Assembly: GCA_020744425.1 (NCBI GenBank)
Contig: JAGMUV010000003.1
Span: 3,720,001 to 3,784,000 of the forward strand
DNA length: 64,000 nucleotides
DNA from: Dactylonectria macrodidyma
Taxonomy: Eukaryota > Ascomycota > Sordariomycetes > Hypocreales > Nectriaceae
Direction of reading: 5' to 3'
In this document: in pieces, positions 37,879-55,339 of the stretch
How positions within the stretch are numbered: position 1 is the first letter of the stretch
Layout: every line of letters starts with the position of its first letter
Notes under the pieces: model-generated
Databases searched by the model: none
What the model was told of the DNA's origin: nothing
Seen by the model: the letters and a program-made list of their open reading frames with translations, nothing else
Program-made: the position numbers and the translations under genes

Positions 37879-38167
37879 GGAAGGACATGATGTCGTACTG
37901 GAGGATGACGATTTTCCTTTCTCCAGATTGTGCTCCGAGGTGCATTTTAAAAGTTTTATCCGCCGCTTTAATGCGACACTTTAGCAGCTCTTTAGCTACT
38001 TAGGAATATACACCTTTAAAGAGCTGACTTTATACATTTAATTATAAGACTACTGTTACTATAGTAATAGCTATAGCCTTTAGCTAGATATTAAAATAAA
38101 AGGCTATAATAATTATAAATATAAGCTTTAAATATTTAAAAATATAATAATATTATATAATAAAATT

Positions 38168-39175
38168 CTTTTATTAAAGTTATAATCCTTAGTAGTGTAT
38201 ACTTAAAGAGAGGCTAGAGATTAAATAGTTTAAAAAAAAAACTAATAATAAATAATAGTATAAGGGTCTAAAACTTAAGCTTAAGGTAATAGTAACTTAA
38301 AATAACTAGAGTTTTTACTATATTAGAATATAAGCCTTACTATTTTAATTAACCCTTTAAAATATATTAAATAATTAAAAGGTTAAATAGAAAAATTAAA
38401 TAAAAAAGCTAAATAAAAAAGATAAATATTATTTTATAAAATTATTATATAATAAAAGTTTTATAAAGGCTTTATATTACTTTATTATATTTTAAACTTA
38501 TTATAATTCTAATTATATTATACTTTAATACTTTATAATTCTTATTATTATATTAATAGAATTCTTAAGCTTTTAAATATAAAAGCTACTTATTTATATT
38601 ATAATTTAACTATTTATAATATAATTAACTTATAATAACTCTTTTTAATTAAATAAATAATATTATATATATATATAATATATTATATAATAGTTTAATA
38701 AACTCTTATTAATATTAATATATAAGAATTATCTTATATATATACTAATTAAAAAAATTAAAAAAGATTAAAGCTTACTTTTTAAATTATAAAGAGTATT
38801 TTATTTATTTAACTTAGGATTTATAATAAAAGCTAAGTTTAATTAATCTAATTATAAAAAGCTTATTTAATTAATAATCTTTAGTTATTATATTTTTTAA
38901 AAGAACTTATTTTTATAAGCTTTATTAAATAAAGATATAATTTAATAAATTAAAATAAAATAAGTTTTATTAAAATAATTAGTTTAAAAGAAGATAAAGA
39001 AAGAAATAATAATTATTAATAATGACTTTTTTTATAACTTAAAGAGCTATAATATATAAGTTATATAATTATAAGCTGATTTTATATTAATTAATATATA
39101 ACTAAAGGAATGATAATTATATTAAAAACTAAGAGATTCTTATTATAGTTACTTTTAATATTAATTATAAGTTAA
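38168..39175 (+). repeat. Dispersed repeat, copy 1, 5' part (split by Gypsy insertion)
   Basis: Starts with a RIP-mutated form of the family's first motif (AAAGTTATAATCCTTAG, compare AAGGTTATAGTCC at 46,918) and follows the copy at 46,908-48,045 for about 1 kb. It is broken at GTTAA, where the Gypsy element begins, and continues after that element at 45,468. Confidence 0.75.
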
Positions 39176-39368
39176 TGTGACAGGAGCGTCTGGAGTGCTG
39201 GACCCAGAGTAGGGTTAATATATAACTAGGACGTACGGGGCAGGCTATAAGGACTATTAATGCATATACGTATCTACGCGCCTACCCGCTTTCTCTTTCC
39301 TCTTTATTATAGTATTCTCATAATATAGTAGCATTACTTCTTAAGTTAATCTTATCAGGCCTGTAATA
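39176..39368 (+). repeat. 5' LTR of the Gypsy element
   Basis: 193 bp beginning TGTGACAGGAG and ending CCTGTAATA. It matches the 3' LTR over its length but carries more T/A changes. The TATA-like and pyrimidine-rich CTTTCTCTTTCCTC stretch is shared. Confidence 0.88.
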
Positions 39369-42300
39369 TTATACTATGATTATTTATTCTTTCTACTTAT
39401 ATCTTAATTAACTCTAATGCGCATTAGTATAAGGTTAATCATTATATTAGATCTGACTATAGATCCGCTTACTTATAGTAAGACGTAAGTATGAATAGTA
39501 AACTACTATTAATTAGAACTAATTAGTAATTAATATAACTAGGAGCTCTGAGTTAGGCGCGTAGAGTACTAATAAAGAGAGCATTAATAAAGCATACTAA
39601 GAGAGCGCCTTTTATTAGTAGGTCTAGTAATACTTTACTAAGTCTATAAATAAGAATAGTAAAAGGACTATTAATATAGAAAATAATAAAGGAATATCTA
39701 TTAGACCTTTTATATAATTTATAGCAGATTCTATTAAAGAAGATTTAAATACTTAAACTTATAAGATTATAGATAATGGCTAATTTATAGTTTATATAAA
39801 AGACTAAGACAGAAGATTTAGAAACCTTCTAATTAATACTAATAATATTAAATTAATAGTCTAGAAATACCCTAAGGTATAAGCCTTAATAATTCGTAAT
39901 TTTACTAAGTAATTAGTAATTAAAAAGTAGTAAAATAAGCTTATTAAACTATATAATAAATATATTAAGATAATTAAATAACTCATTAAAGAGTATAATA
40001 AGGCAATTGAGGCTAAAGTAATAGCCTATACTAAAGTAGTATAGATTAATAAGGAATTAGTATAGTTAAAAGCAGTATATTATACTATCCCTTTCCATAA
40101 AGACACGCCTCTTAAGAGCAAGATAATAGCTAAGACTAAGCTATACTAAAAGCAGGAGAGTGACCCACCTAAGCTTAATAATAGTAAGGAACCGGACTTT
40201 AAAAACTAGCTTATTAAGGCCAGATATAAGCTATAATATAATAGCTTATAAGACTACTCTAAAGAAAAGGACAAAGTATATTATATTTTTAGTTATTATA
40301 AGGGTATTATAGCTGCCTATTTATGCCCCTACATACCCAAGAATGCAGAAGAAGATGCCTTTAAGACTACTAAAGATATCTTCTAAGCCCTAATAACCCT
40401 CTTCTAGAATAAGAATAAGAAGATTAAAGCATAAGAGGAGTTCAAGGCCTTAAGATACTATACTAATAGTAATTAGTATAGTTTCTACATTAAGTTCTTA
40501 GCTATAATAAATAACGCTAAGATCCTTAAAAGGGATTAGAAAGAAGAGCTCTATAATAAAATGCTAATAAAGATAAAACGTACTATAGCTATATAGCGCT
40601 TTATTAAAGAAGTAAGCTTTAATACCTTTATAATAACGCTTAATGATATTATAGTAGTAAAAAAGGCTTATATAAAGACCTTAATAAAGAAAGATAGTAA
40701 GAGGACTAGTAAGTTATAAACTAATAAAAGCGATAGTATTACTATTAAAAAGAAGGATACTAAGAAGTTAGTAACTTTAATACCTAAGTACTTAAAGACT
40801 AAGATTAATAGTAAATAGACTTTTAAAGACCTAGAGGTTTATAAGCTAGCTAAAGAAAGGAAGTGCTTTAAGTATAAGAAAGTTAGCTATACTTACTAAG
40901 AGTATCCAGAGGGGGGCGAAGTGAATAAAGTTTATACTAAGGCTAAGAAAGCAGGGCAGATGATTATTATTATAATCCCTAATGAATTAAATAAATTATC
41001 TTCTAAGTTAGAAAAAGATAAGTCCTAAGGGAAATCTCCTCTCTAAGACCTAAATTATAATTACTAATCTTTAATAAAGGCTTGATTAATATAAATGAAC
41101 TACTTAGTAAGGAGAAGCTTTACTATCTCTATATAATAGTAAGTTCAGGGTTAGTAATTAAAGTTAAAGGTCTATATAATACTAGAGTGGATAGTTATAT
41201 CTTTATAAATAAGGATCTAGCCCTAAGGATATATTAATAACTATAGAGCTATTAAATCCTAATCCTAAGGTAAGGACTCGCTATTAAAAGATATAAAGGC
41301 AGATAATAACGGATTACTTATATTATAGTAGTAACGCTAGATATAGATAGTAAATAATAGCTAAATTATCTAATATTAGAACTCAGAATGTATTAAGAGC
41401 TGATTATTAAGAAGAAGTGGTTTAAAAAGTATAATATAGAAATCTCTACTAAATATCACTACTTATAATAACTTAATAATAGGCTAAAAGATTACTCTAA
41501 TAGTAATATTATAATACTAATATCTTTATTAAAAGGCCCTTACTATTTAAGGCTAGCAGACTAGGCTAATATAAAATAATATAACTAACTAAGCATAGAA
41601 TAAAAGAAGGCCTATAAGGATTAGATCCTTAAAAGAAGAGATCGCCTACTAAGAAAGCAATAGTTAGATAATACTAAAGAGAATATAACTAAGATAGATA
41701 AAGTATTAAAAAATATAATACCCTCTCTTTTAATAAAAGACTTTAATACTAAGCTAGTAATAATCTAAGCTAACTTATTATAGTAACTAATAATTAATAC
41801 TAAGGGAATTATAATTAAAATCAGTATTATTAGTACTAACAGGTAGTAAGAAAGGGTAATTAAGTAGAAAAACATTAAATAGATTAGTAAAGTTACCTTC
41901 TAGGAGATTAATAAAATTATTAAAAAACGATTAGAATAAAAAGAAGCTAGAAAGAAGAACCTTTATAAAGATATACTTAAATTAAAGGAGAAAGTAGAGT
42001 TAAAGTTACTTTAATAGTACTTATACTTATAATATACCTTCTCTAAAGCTAAGTCTAATGCCTTACCACCCTACTAACTAAGTATTAATATAAAGCTAGA
42101 ATTAAAAGAGCTAATCTTTAATAGTTAGAAGGTCTTACTAATATATAAGTTAAGCTTTAAATAGTTAGAAATAATAAGAAACTATATTAAGAAGTACTTA
42201 TAAAAAGGATTTATTATATTAGTAAATAATATACTATATGCATTACTAGTCCTATTTATAAAAAAGAAGAATAGTAAATAGTACTTCTATATAGACTATA

Positions 42301-45271
42301 AAAAGCTTAATAAGTTAATAGTAAAAGAATATTATATACTACTCTTAATAGAAGAAACCTAATTAAGGCTAATAAAAGCAAAAGTATTTATAAAACTTAA
42401 TATCTAATAGGCCTTTTATTAGATATAGATATCCTTAGAATCTAAGGATCTTATAGCCTTTAAGACTTAGTATAATACTTATAAGTATAAAGTAATACTA
42501 TTTAATCTAACTAATAGCCCTTTATACTTCTAAGCTTATATTAACTATATCTTAATAGATCTCTTAAATATCTATTATATAATATATATTAATAATATTC
42601 TTATTTACTTAAAAAATATTAAAGACTATAAAGCATATATTAATATAATCTTAGAATAACTAATTATAATAAGGTTATAAGCAGATATTAATAAGTCAGA
42701 ATTTTATATTATAAAGACAGAGTTCCTAGGCTTTATAATTATAATAAACAGGATCTAAATAGACCTAAAAAAGATAAAAGCTATTATAAACTAAGAAGAA
42801 CTAATAAACATACAGAGAGTATAAGCCTTCTTTAGGTTTTATAACTTTTACTAAAAGTTCATTAAATTTTATAGTCAGATAGTATAATCACTTATACTAT
42901 TAATAAAGAAGGGGATCTTATAGAAGTAAACTAAAGAAAAGATAATTATAATAAAGGCTATAAAGTTAGTAATTTTATTAGCCCTATACTAGGCCTAGTA
43001 TAACCCTCTTTATAATACAATTATTAAGACTAATGCATTAAAAAGTATAATAACTATAGTACTAATCTAGAAGAGTGAAGATAGAGACTAACACTCTATA
43101 GCTTTCTTCTTTAAGATAATAAACAACATAGAAATACATTATCTAATTCATAACTAAAAAATGCTTATAGTAGTACTAGCTTTAAAAGAATAGAATGCTA
43201 AGCTCTTAGGGCTCTAATAGTAATTCCTAGTTATTACTAACTATAAAGCCCTTAAGTACTTCTTAATAAAATAATGCTTTAATAGTAAATAAGCGCAATA
43301 AGCAAATAACTTAGCGCCTTATGACTTTAAGATTACTTACTATCTAGAGTAAGAGAATGTTATAATAGATACTCTGTCTTAGAAGTCGTCTGAACTAACT
43401 ATATAAAAAGCATAATGAAAAGCCGCATAGAATAAGGTATTACTAAGTTAGGACCTAGTAATTAGTTTTATTAATTATGAGGTTATAGCCGGCCCCTATA
43501 CTAAGCCTAATTCTAGAAAAGGACTAGAGGTGGTATTAATCGGGGCTAAAGCTATTAAGTCCTTAGTCAGTTCTAGAAGAGAGGCTATTTAGGCGCTGGA
43601 AGGATAGTAGCTGCTTAATGCCATCCTCTAGGCTAATAGGGCCTCTCTTTAATCATAGCCTTACTAAGAGAATGCAAAGAAGAAGGCTAATAGTTAGATA
43701 ATAGATAAAGGTATAGTTTACTAGAATTAGTGCATTTTTATTCTAAATAAAGGTATTCTTTAAATACTAGTTATTAAAGAGAATTACTATAAGCTTAATA
43801 TAGCTTACTTAGAATATAATAAAACTATTAGATTGGTTATTAAGAGGTTCTAGTAGCCAGGCTTATTAGCTAATATTAATCAGTTCTAAGCAAATTATAA
43901 GCTATATAGAAAGGCTTATACTAATAAAAATAAGACCCCCAGATTACTATACCCATTAGAAGTCCTATATTAGATATAGTAATATATAATAATAGACTTC
44001 TATTATATACCTAAGGATAAGAATAGATATAATTATATATAAGTAATTATTAATTAGTTTAGTAAGATTACTTTTTTTATACCTTATTATTAAATAATAA
44101 TAATAAAGAATATTATATATATATACTATTATTATATCTACTATATTTTTAAAGTACTAAAGATAGTAATATTAGACTAAGGACTATAGTTTATTATTAC
44201 TTTTATAGATAAGCTATATAAGCTTATTAAAGTAAAGTAGAAACTAAGTATAGTAAAGCACCTCTAGACAGACAGAAATACTAAGATCTATAACCAGTAC
44301 TTAAACTACTAACTATAACCATTTATTAATTATTATTAAGATAATTAAAATAAACTATTACTATTAATAGACTATATATAAATAAATCTTTACTATAAAT
44401 TACTAAGTATAGAACTAGTAAGACTATTATTTAACTACTTGCCCTAATCCTAACTTAACTAGAATAAGAGAACTAACCTTAAGAACTATAAAATAAAAGC
44501 TGAATATTTATTAAAGAAGGATGCTTAGTAATATACTAAGCAGATTATAGACTCTATTAAAGTTATTAAGCAGAATCTCTACTAAGTATAAGAATAGTAA
44601 ATCTACTAAGCTAATAAAAAGCGCTAAGAACCAGATTTTATAATTAAAGATAAAGTCTAGGTTAATATACGTAGACTTATAAATATAAGACCTAATTAAG
44701 CATTAGACTAAAAGAAGAGAGAGCTATAGACTATTATAAAATAAGTCAGGCATTTATACTACTTAGACTTACTCTCCTTATAGTATATAAACCTAACTCT
44801 ATATATAAATTAATTATAGCATTATCCTAATAATCCTATACTAAAGTAAAATAAAGACTTACTATTACCTAAAGTTATTAATAATACTAAAGAGTATAAG
44901 GTTTATAAAATTAAAAAGTCATAGTATAATAAGTATAATAAATAGCTCTAGTATAAAGTAAACTAAGTTAGATATAATCCTAATAATAAATAGTACGTTA
45001 TTAAAAACTTTAAGAATACACTAATATAACTAAAGGAATTCTATAAAGAATATTTAGAAGTACTTAGACTACTAAAGTAATTATAGGCCTAGGTCAATAT
45101 AACTACTATAGATATAGATATACTAAAGCACCCTAACGATAATTAACCGATCAAACTGGGCTAAGGGCTTAAGAAAGCATAATAGAAATAAAGAGTCTTT
45201 ATCATTTAGTAATCATAAGAATTTAATAACTTACGCTCATATAGCCATTTTAAACGCCTTAAAGAGGGGGG

Positions 45272-45467
45272 TGATATAATAGGAGTGTCTAAAGTGCTAG
45301 ACCCAGGGTAGGGTCAATACGTAACTAGGACGCACGGAGCAGGCTATAGGGACTATTAACGCGTATACGCGTCTACGCGCCTGCCCGCTTTCTCTTTCCT
45401 CTTCATCGTAGTATTCTCGTAATATAGTGGTATTACCTCTTGAGTTGATCTCATCAGGCCTGTGATA
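45272..45467 (+). repeat. 3' LTR of the Gypsy element
   Basis: 196 bp starting TGATATAATAGGAG right after the polypurine tract and ending CCTGTGATA, then the target duplicate GTTAA. It keeps more C/G (for example ACGCGTATACGCG and CTACGCGCC) than the 5' LTR, so RIP hit the two ends unequally. Confidence 0.88.
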
Positions 45468-45643
45468 GTTAAAGGATTTAGTAAAAAAAAGTTTAAAGAA
45501 AGAGAGATAAGAGTTTATATATAATTAAGTTAATTAATTAATTAAGTCCTTTATTTTAAGATAATTTAAATAATATAAATATATAATATAGAAATATAAT
45601 AGTATAAAAATAAAAGTCTGAATAGTGGTTTTAATAGTAAAGA
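45468..45643 (+). repeat. Dispersed repeat, copy 1, 3' part
   Basis: Begins with the second GTTAA and continues AAGGATTTAGT, the sequence that is uninterrupted at 47,838 in another copy. Ends with a RIP form of the family's terminal motif (AGTCTGAATAGTGGTTTTAA). Confidence 0.75.
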
Positions 45644-45824
45644 ATTCTTTTATTATTTAAACTATTATTTAAATTTTTATTTTTATATTATTATATTTAA
45701 AATTATTATATATACTTTAATTTTTATATTATTATATTCTTTATTAATATATTTTCATTTTATATACTATATATTTATATTATTTAAATTATAAATAAAA
45801 GACTTTTATTTATTTTCTTTTATT

Positions 45825-46215
45825 AAAGTTATAATTCTTAATAATGTATACTTAAAAAGAGCTAGAAGTTAAATAGTAAAAAAAATAAAAAAAATAACTA
45901 ATAATAAATAATAGTATAAAGGCTTAAAACTTAAGCTTAAAATAATAATAATTTAAAATAACTAAAGTTTTTACTATATTAAAGTATAAGTCTTACTATT
46001 TTAATTAATTCTTTAAAATACATTAAGTAATTAAAAAGCTAAATAAAAAAGCTATATATTAAAAAGTAAAAACTCTAATTATTCTAAGTTATTATTACTT
46101 TAAGTTTAAGTTTTAAAGTCTTATACTATTATTTATTATTAATTGGTTTTTTTAAATTATTTAACTTTTAGCCTCTTTTTAAATATATACTACTAAGGAT
46201 TATAATTTTAATATT
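45825..46215. repeat. Head-to-head inverted pair of the dispersed-repeat 5' end
   Basis: From about 45,825 the family's first 240 bp read forward; from about 46,070 the same segment reads in reverse to about 46,215, forming a fold-back of roughly 150-200 bp arms. Both arms are strongly RIP-mutated. Confidence 0.6.
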
Positions 46216-46907
46216 ATATATATTATATTATTTATTTAAGTAAAGAAGGTTATTATAAGTTAATTATATTATAAATACTTAAATTATAATATAACAATAA
46301 TTAAATTATAAAATAAAATTATAATAAGCTTAGAATATAATAAAGTTATATAAAGCTTTTATAAAGATTTTATTATATAATAATTTTACTATATTAAAAT
46401 ATAAGCCTTATTATTTTATTTAATTCTTTAAAATATATTAAATAATTAAAAAAGCTAAATAAAAAAGCTAAATATTAAAAAGTAAAATTATTATATAATA
46501 AAAGCCTTATAAAGGCTTTATATATATTATATTCTAAGCTTATTATAATTTTAAATTATAATTTAATTTATTAAAAACTAAATATAATATATATTATAAT
46601 ATATATTTTTATTATTAAATTACTATTTAGACTTTTATTTTTATATTATTATATTCTTTATTATTATATTTTTATATAATTATATATTTATATTACTTAA
46701 GTTATAATAATATAAAGGACTTAATTAATTAGTTAATTTAATTATAAATAAACTCTTATTCTTTCTCTTTTAATTATTAAAAACTTATTAATAAAACCTC
46801 CTTTTACTATATTCTTTTAGTATTTATAAAACTATTATTTTACTTATATTTTATTAAACCCAAATAAATATATAAATATATATATCTCCTTTAATAAGCT
46901 AAGTTTA

Positions 46908-48045
46908 AGCTTTATTATTAAGGTTATAGTCCTTTAGCAGCGCACACTCAGAGAGGGGCCAGAGGTTAAACAGTAAAAAAAAAAAACAACCAATAGTGAA
47001 TAACAGTGTGAGGGCCCAAAACCCAAGCCCAAGGCAACAGCAACTCAGAATGACTAGAGTTTCTACTGCATCATAGTGCACGCCTTACTATCCTAATCAA
47101 CCCTTCGAGATGCGTCAAGCAGCTGGAAAGCTAGATAGAAAAGCTAGATAGAAAAGCTAGATAGGAAAGCTAGATAGAAAAGCTAGATAGAAAAGCTAGA
47201 TATCAGAAGGCAAAATCGTCATGCGATAAAAGCCCCATAAGGGTTCGTCGCATTCCAAGCTCGTCGCAATTCTAAGTCGCAATTCAACGTCACATCGCAA
47301 TTCAACTGCTCGCAATATAACCGACTCATAATGACCCCCTCTGACTAAACAAATGATATAATGCGCGTGCAGCGCATTGCGCGATAGCCCGGCAGACCCT
47401 TGCCGATACTAGTATATAAGAATCGTCTTATATATATACTAGCTAAAAGAATCGAAGAAGATTAAAGCCTACTTCCTAGGCTATAAAGAGTATCTTACCT
47501 ATCTAGCCTAAAATATATAATAGAGGCTAAGTTCAGCTAGCCTAATTATAAGAGGCTTATTTAGCTAATGATCTTTAATTACTATATCCTCTAAGAGAAC
47601 CTATTCTTATAAGCCTTATTAAATAAAGATATAATCTAATAAATTAAAATAGAGTAAGTCTTATTAGAAGAATTAGTTTAAAGAAAAGTAAAAAAAGAAA
47701 TAATAACTATTAATAATACTTTCTTTAATAACTTAAAGAGTACTAACTATAATATATAGATCATATAGTTATAAGCTAACCTTATGCTAATTAATATATA
47801 GCTAAAGAAGTAATGTATTAAAAACTAAGGGAATTCTAGAATGGTTAAAGGATTTAGTAGAGGAAGGTTCTATAAGGGAGGAAGGATAAGAGTCTATCTA
47901 TAACTAAGTTAACTAATTAATCGAGTCCTTTATCTTAAGATAACTCAAGTAATGCAAATACGTGACTATATAGAAACGCGGCAATGAGGAACGTAGTAGT
48001 GTAAAAACAAAAGTCCGAACAGCGGTTTTAATAGCGAATTAATTA
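46908..48045 (+). repeat. Dispersed repeat, least mutated full copy
   Basis: About 1.1 kb from AAGGTTATAGTCC to the terminal motif GTCCGAACAGCGGTTTTAA. The first 500 bp keep many C/G (CGCACACTCAGAGAGG, GGTTCGTCGCATTCC), unlike the same region in copies at 38,168 and 45,825. The interior shows no recognisable protein. Ends are weakly inverted (TATTAAGG-like against TATTAAAA-like), which would suit a non-autonomous DNA element, but this is not proven. Confidence 0.7.
47126..47205 (+). repeat. Tandem 13-bp array inside the dispersed repeat
   Basis: About six head-to-tail copies of GAAAAGCTAGATA with one G variant. Other family copies have only two or three units (for example 60,006-60,050 and 62,330-62,365 in reverse), so the number varies between copies. 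Confidence 0.85.
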
Positions 48046-48049
48046 CTAT

Positions 48050-48840
48050 ATTCTAACTATAAGTAAATAAATAAATAGAAAGGATAAATTAAATCTTTAA
48101 ATAATACTTATAGTATTATATTAATTATAAATAGAATGACTAAGTTAAAAAACTACTAATAGCCTAATTAAGCTATAATATTATTATATATAAAAGTATA
48201 AAGCTTATATTAATATTTATAAATTTCGAATTTATACTTAATATATATTATAGACTATAAAAAGGAATTATTAACTTTTATATAATACTTACTTTTAATA
48301 AATTAAAAAACCTTTATAAAGAACTAAGAACTAAACTTAAGTTTATTAGAAACTAAATAAGGAAATATTATAACTTTAAATAAATAAAAGGACTATCCTT
48401 TTTAAAAAGGGATATAGTCTTTTTAGTTATAAAAAATGTTTTAATAAATAGACTAAGTAAAAAACTTAACTATAAGTTTATTAAACCTTATAAAATTCTA
48501 AAAAAAATCTTAGAAAATAACTATAAGTTAGATCTAAAGAGTAAAAAATATCTAATATTCTACATTTTACTATTAAAACTATTTAAAAATATAATTATAA
48601 TTAATAATAGTTATAATTATAAACTATAAGTAGAAGATTTAAAAGAGTATTATATTAAAGAAATTTATAATATAAAGAAAATTAATAATAAGATAATATA
48701 CTTTATTAAATAAAAAGACTATTTAAAAAGTAAAATATTATAATAACTATTAGAAAACCTTAACTATATATAGTATTTATTAAAAGCATTTTATATATAA
48801 TAGTAAAAGAAGAAGAAGGATTAAAAATAGAAGGGTTAAA
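48050..48840 (+). mobile_element. Gypsy 3' pol fragment with chromodomain remnant
   Basis: Plus-strand translation through stops resembles the end of a Gypsy polyprotein: the post-integrase segment with HKFIKPYKILKK at about 48,475-48,510 and a chromodomain-like FIKXKDY...LLENL at about 48,700-48,765. It lacks the RT part and has no LTR recognised. It is a different copy from 39,176-45,467. Confidence 0.65.
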
Positions 48841-50659
48841 TATTTTTAAACTTATAGATATTTAGTTAAAATTATTTAGGATAATAAGTAATTATAACTC
48901 TTATATTACTTAGTTCTCTTAAGTATTTAAAGCCTTTAATAGACTATCCTCTTTATTTAGACCTTAGAGTCTATAATAAACTATCTTTAAATGCTTTTCC
49001 TTTACTTTACTTTAAGTCTTTTATAAATAAGTTAAATAGCTTATTATAATAGCTATATATACTTATAAAAAGGCTAATTCTTTATAAAGCCTTAAGAGAT
49101 CTTTACTTATTTCTTCTTTATTTATTTCTAGCTTCTTCTTAGTATTTATAAGCTTAAGTACTATAACTAGTTAGTAAAGTAAGTATACTAAGAGTAAAGA
49201 AACTACTTATAAAATAATATAACTTATAAACTATTATAAGACTTTTTTAACTTTATATATTTATTATAATAAGATAAGTTATTAGAAAATATATAGCTTT
49301 TACTATAATAAAAGCACTAATTATAAAGCATATCTAATAGTACTCTAATAATAGTAATAGTATAAGAAAGAGCGTTTGCTTTTAGAGTTTTATATATAAG
49401 CTGTTTCTATATATAATTAGATATATTTATTAATATAATATATTATAAAAAATATTTAAGAAAGAAGAATAATAAACTAATATAGCTATTAGATAAAGAC
49501 TAATTATATAGCCTTAAGGATAAGACCCTAGGAGAAGAGATATTATATTATAGCCTAGGTTCTTACTAAGCAGTTAAGAATAGTAGAATAATAAGACCTG
49601 CATTTAGTTCAGACTAATAATATAGCCCTACTTTAAGACTAATGCCCTACTAAGACTAATAGTAATAGTCTAAGACTAATAGCAGTCTTCTAAGTAAGAT
49701 AGTAGTTTACTTAATATATAATTAATTAAAGAGTGTATATTTAATATAAGCAGCTCTTTAACTATTAATATAACTTAGTTATATTAAGTATGTTTTACTT
49801 TACTATTATTAGATATAATAAGCATTATTTAATCTTAACTTACTTAATTACTTTATTATATAAACCTCTAGATCAGGACTTAGTATATACTAGCCTTATG
49901 AAGATAGTGTATTAACCCGATTGTTATAATTTTGCTTTATAATTAAAGCTTTTAATTCCTTTATAATTTAAAATTAAAATATCTTAGTATTTCTTTAATA
50001 TATAATTATAAAAATAATATTATTAAATAGCTAAACTTTTAGGCTTCTTAATAATATACTTTATGTTTTAATAACTATATATTTACTGGCTTAATTTATT
50101 TATAAAAGAAGGACTACCCTTAGGGCTTATTTCTTTATATAATAGAATTATATACTATTAGTATATACTATAATAAACTATCTTTTAATAAGATATTCTT
50201 ATCTTTATATACTTCTTACTTTATTATTCTTTATAAGAATATTCTTATATAAGCTATAAGCTTATACTTCTATTACTTAGTAATTTCTAATAGATTATAA
50301 GCCTAGCCTATTCTATATTACTTTATATTAAAAAATTTATAAAAATTACTAGATTATTATAAGATATTTTATAATATTTTATTTATAGTCTTTACTAAGT
50401 AGAAAATAAGAAATTCGCTTTCTTTATTAGAATATATTATAACTTTTTTAACTTTATTATATTATATTTTAAAAAATATAAAAATCTATTAAAAATCTCT
50501 TTTATAAAAATAAAAAATACATTTTAAAAAGAGATGTATTTTATATTTAATTAATTTTCTTATAATTATTTAAAATAAAATAATAAAAGAAAAAATATAA
50601 AAATTCCTATTAAAAATTAATAAAAAATTAGAAAAAATAGTTTATTTTAAAAAAGATTT
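48841..50659. other. AT-rich stretch without recognised element
   Basis: I read both strands and found no domain I could defend. It contains a local cluster of GACTAATAG / CTATTAGTC units near 49,620-49,700 and otherwise only A/T-dominated sequence. It may be a more heavily decayed transposon and may include the Copia 5' LTR. Confidence 0.4.
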
Positions 50660-54958
<4,299 letters not shown>

Positions 54959-55306
54959 TGCATAATGCTCTACACTCACAGGAGGGTTAATGACTCGCAA
55001 AAGGTGCCCTTAATGCGCAAAATTCAATACCTAGCCCTAGGCTTATTATAGTAAGACAGGAAGTAGCTTAACCCTAACCCTAACCCTTTAAAATAACCCT
55101 AAAGCTTTAAAAGCTAATATTAATATTATAAAAAATAGTTTCTAATACTATTTTTAGCTAATAATATAAAAGAAGATATTGTCTAACTTTTATATTTAAA
55201 CGAACTTTTCTTTTAGCTAGCTATTTAAGTAGAAATCCTGAATTTTGCGAATTAAGAGCACTTTTTACAAGTTATTAACCCCCCTGTGAGTGCGGAGCAC
55301 TACGCA
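54959..55306. mobile_element. MITE with 68-bp inverted termini and telomere-like repeats
   Basis: 348 bp. The left end (TGCATAATGCTCTACACTCA) and the right end (reverse complement TGCGTAGTGCTCCGCACTCA) are inverted copies over about 68 bp, differing mainly by C/T and G/A changes. No coding capacity. The interior has three CCCTAA telomere-type units at about 55,069-55,090 and another single unit at about 55,095. It interrupts the Copia RNase H region. The superfamily is not determined. Confidence 0.75.
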
Positions 55307-55339
55307 CAGAGGGCCGGACTAGAGGCGCTACTTAGTAAA

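Larger units (their letters stand above)
39176..45467 (+). mobile_element. Ty3/Gypsy chromovirus, near complete, RIP-degraded
   Basis: A 6.3-kb LTR retrotransposon bounded by two similar LTRs and a perfect GTTAA target duplication (39,171-39,175 and 45,468-45,472). On the plus strand, through many stops, one reads a Gag zinc knuckle at about 40,865-40,905, reverse transcriptase at about 42,240-42,660 (with a mutated YVDD-type box near 42,590), RNase H at about 43,010-43,210, an integrase core at about 43,960-44,330, and a C-terminal chromodomain at about 44,880-45,070. A polypurine tract AAAGAGGGGGG abuts the 3' LTR. Coding function is lost. The nested position inside the dispersed repeat shows it arrived later than that repeat. 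Confidence 0.9.

Noticed and set aside
55069..55090. True telomere
   Set aside because: Only three or four CCCTAA units, inside a MITE with transposon sequence continuing for 9 kb beyond.
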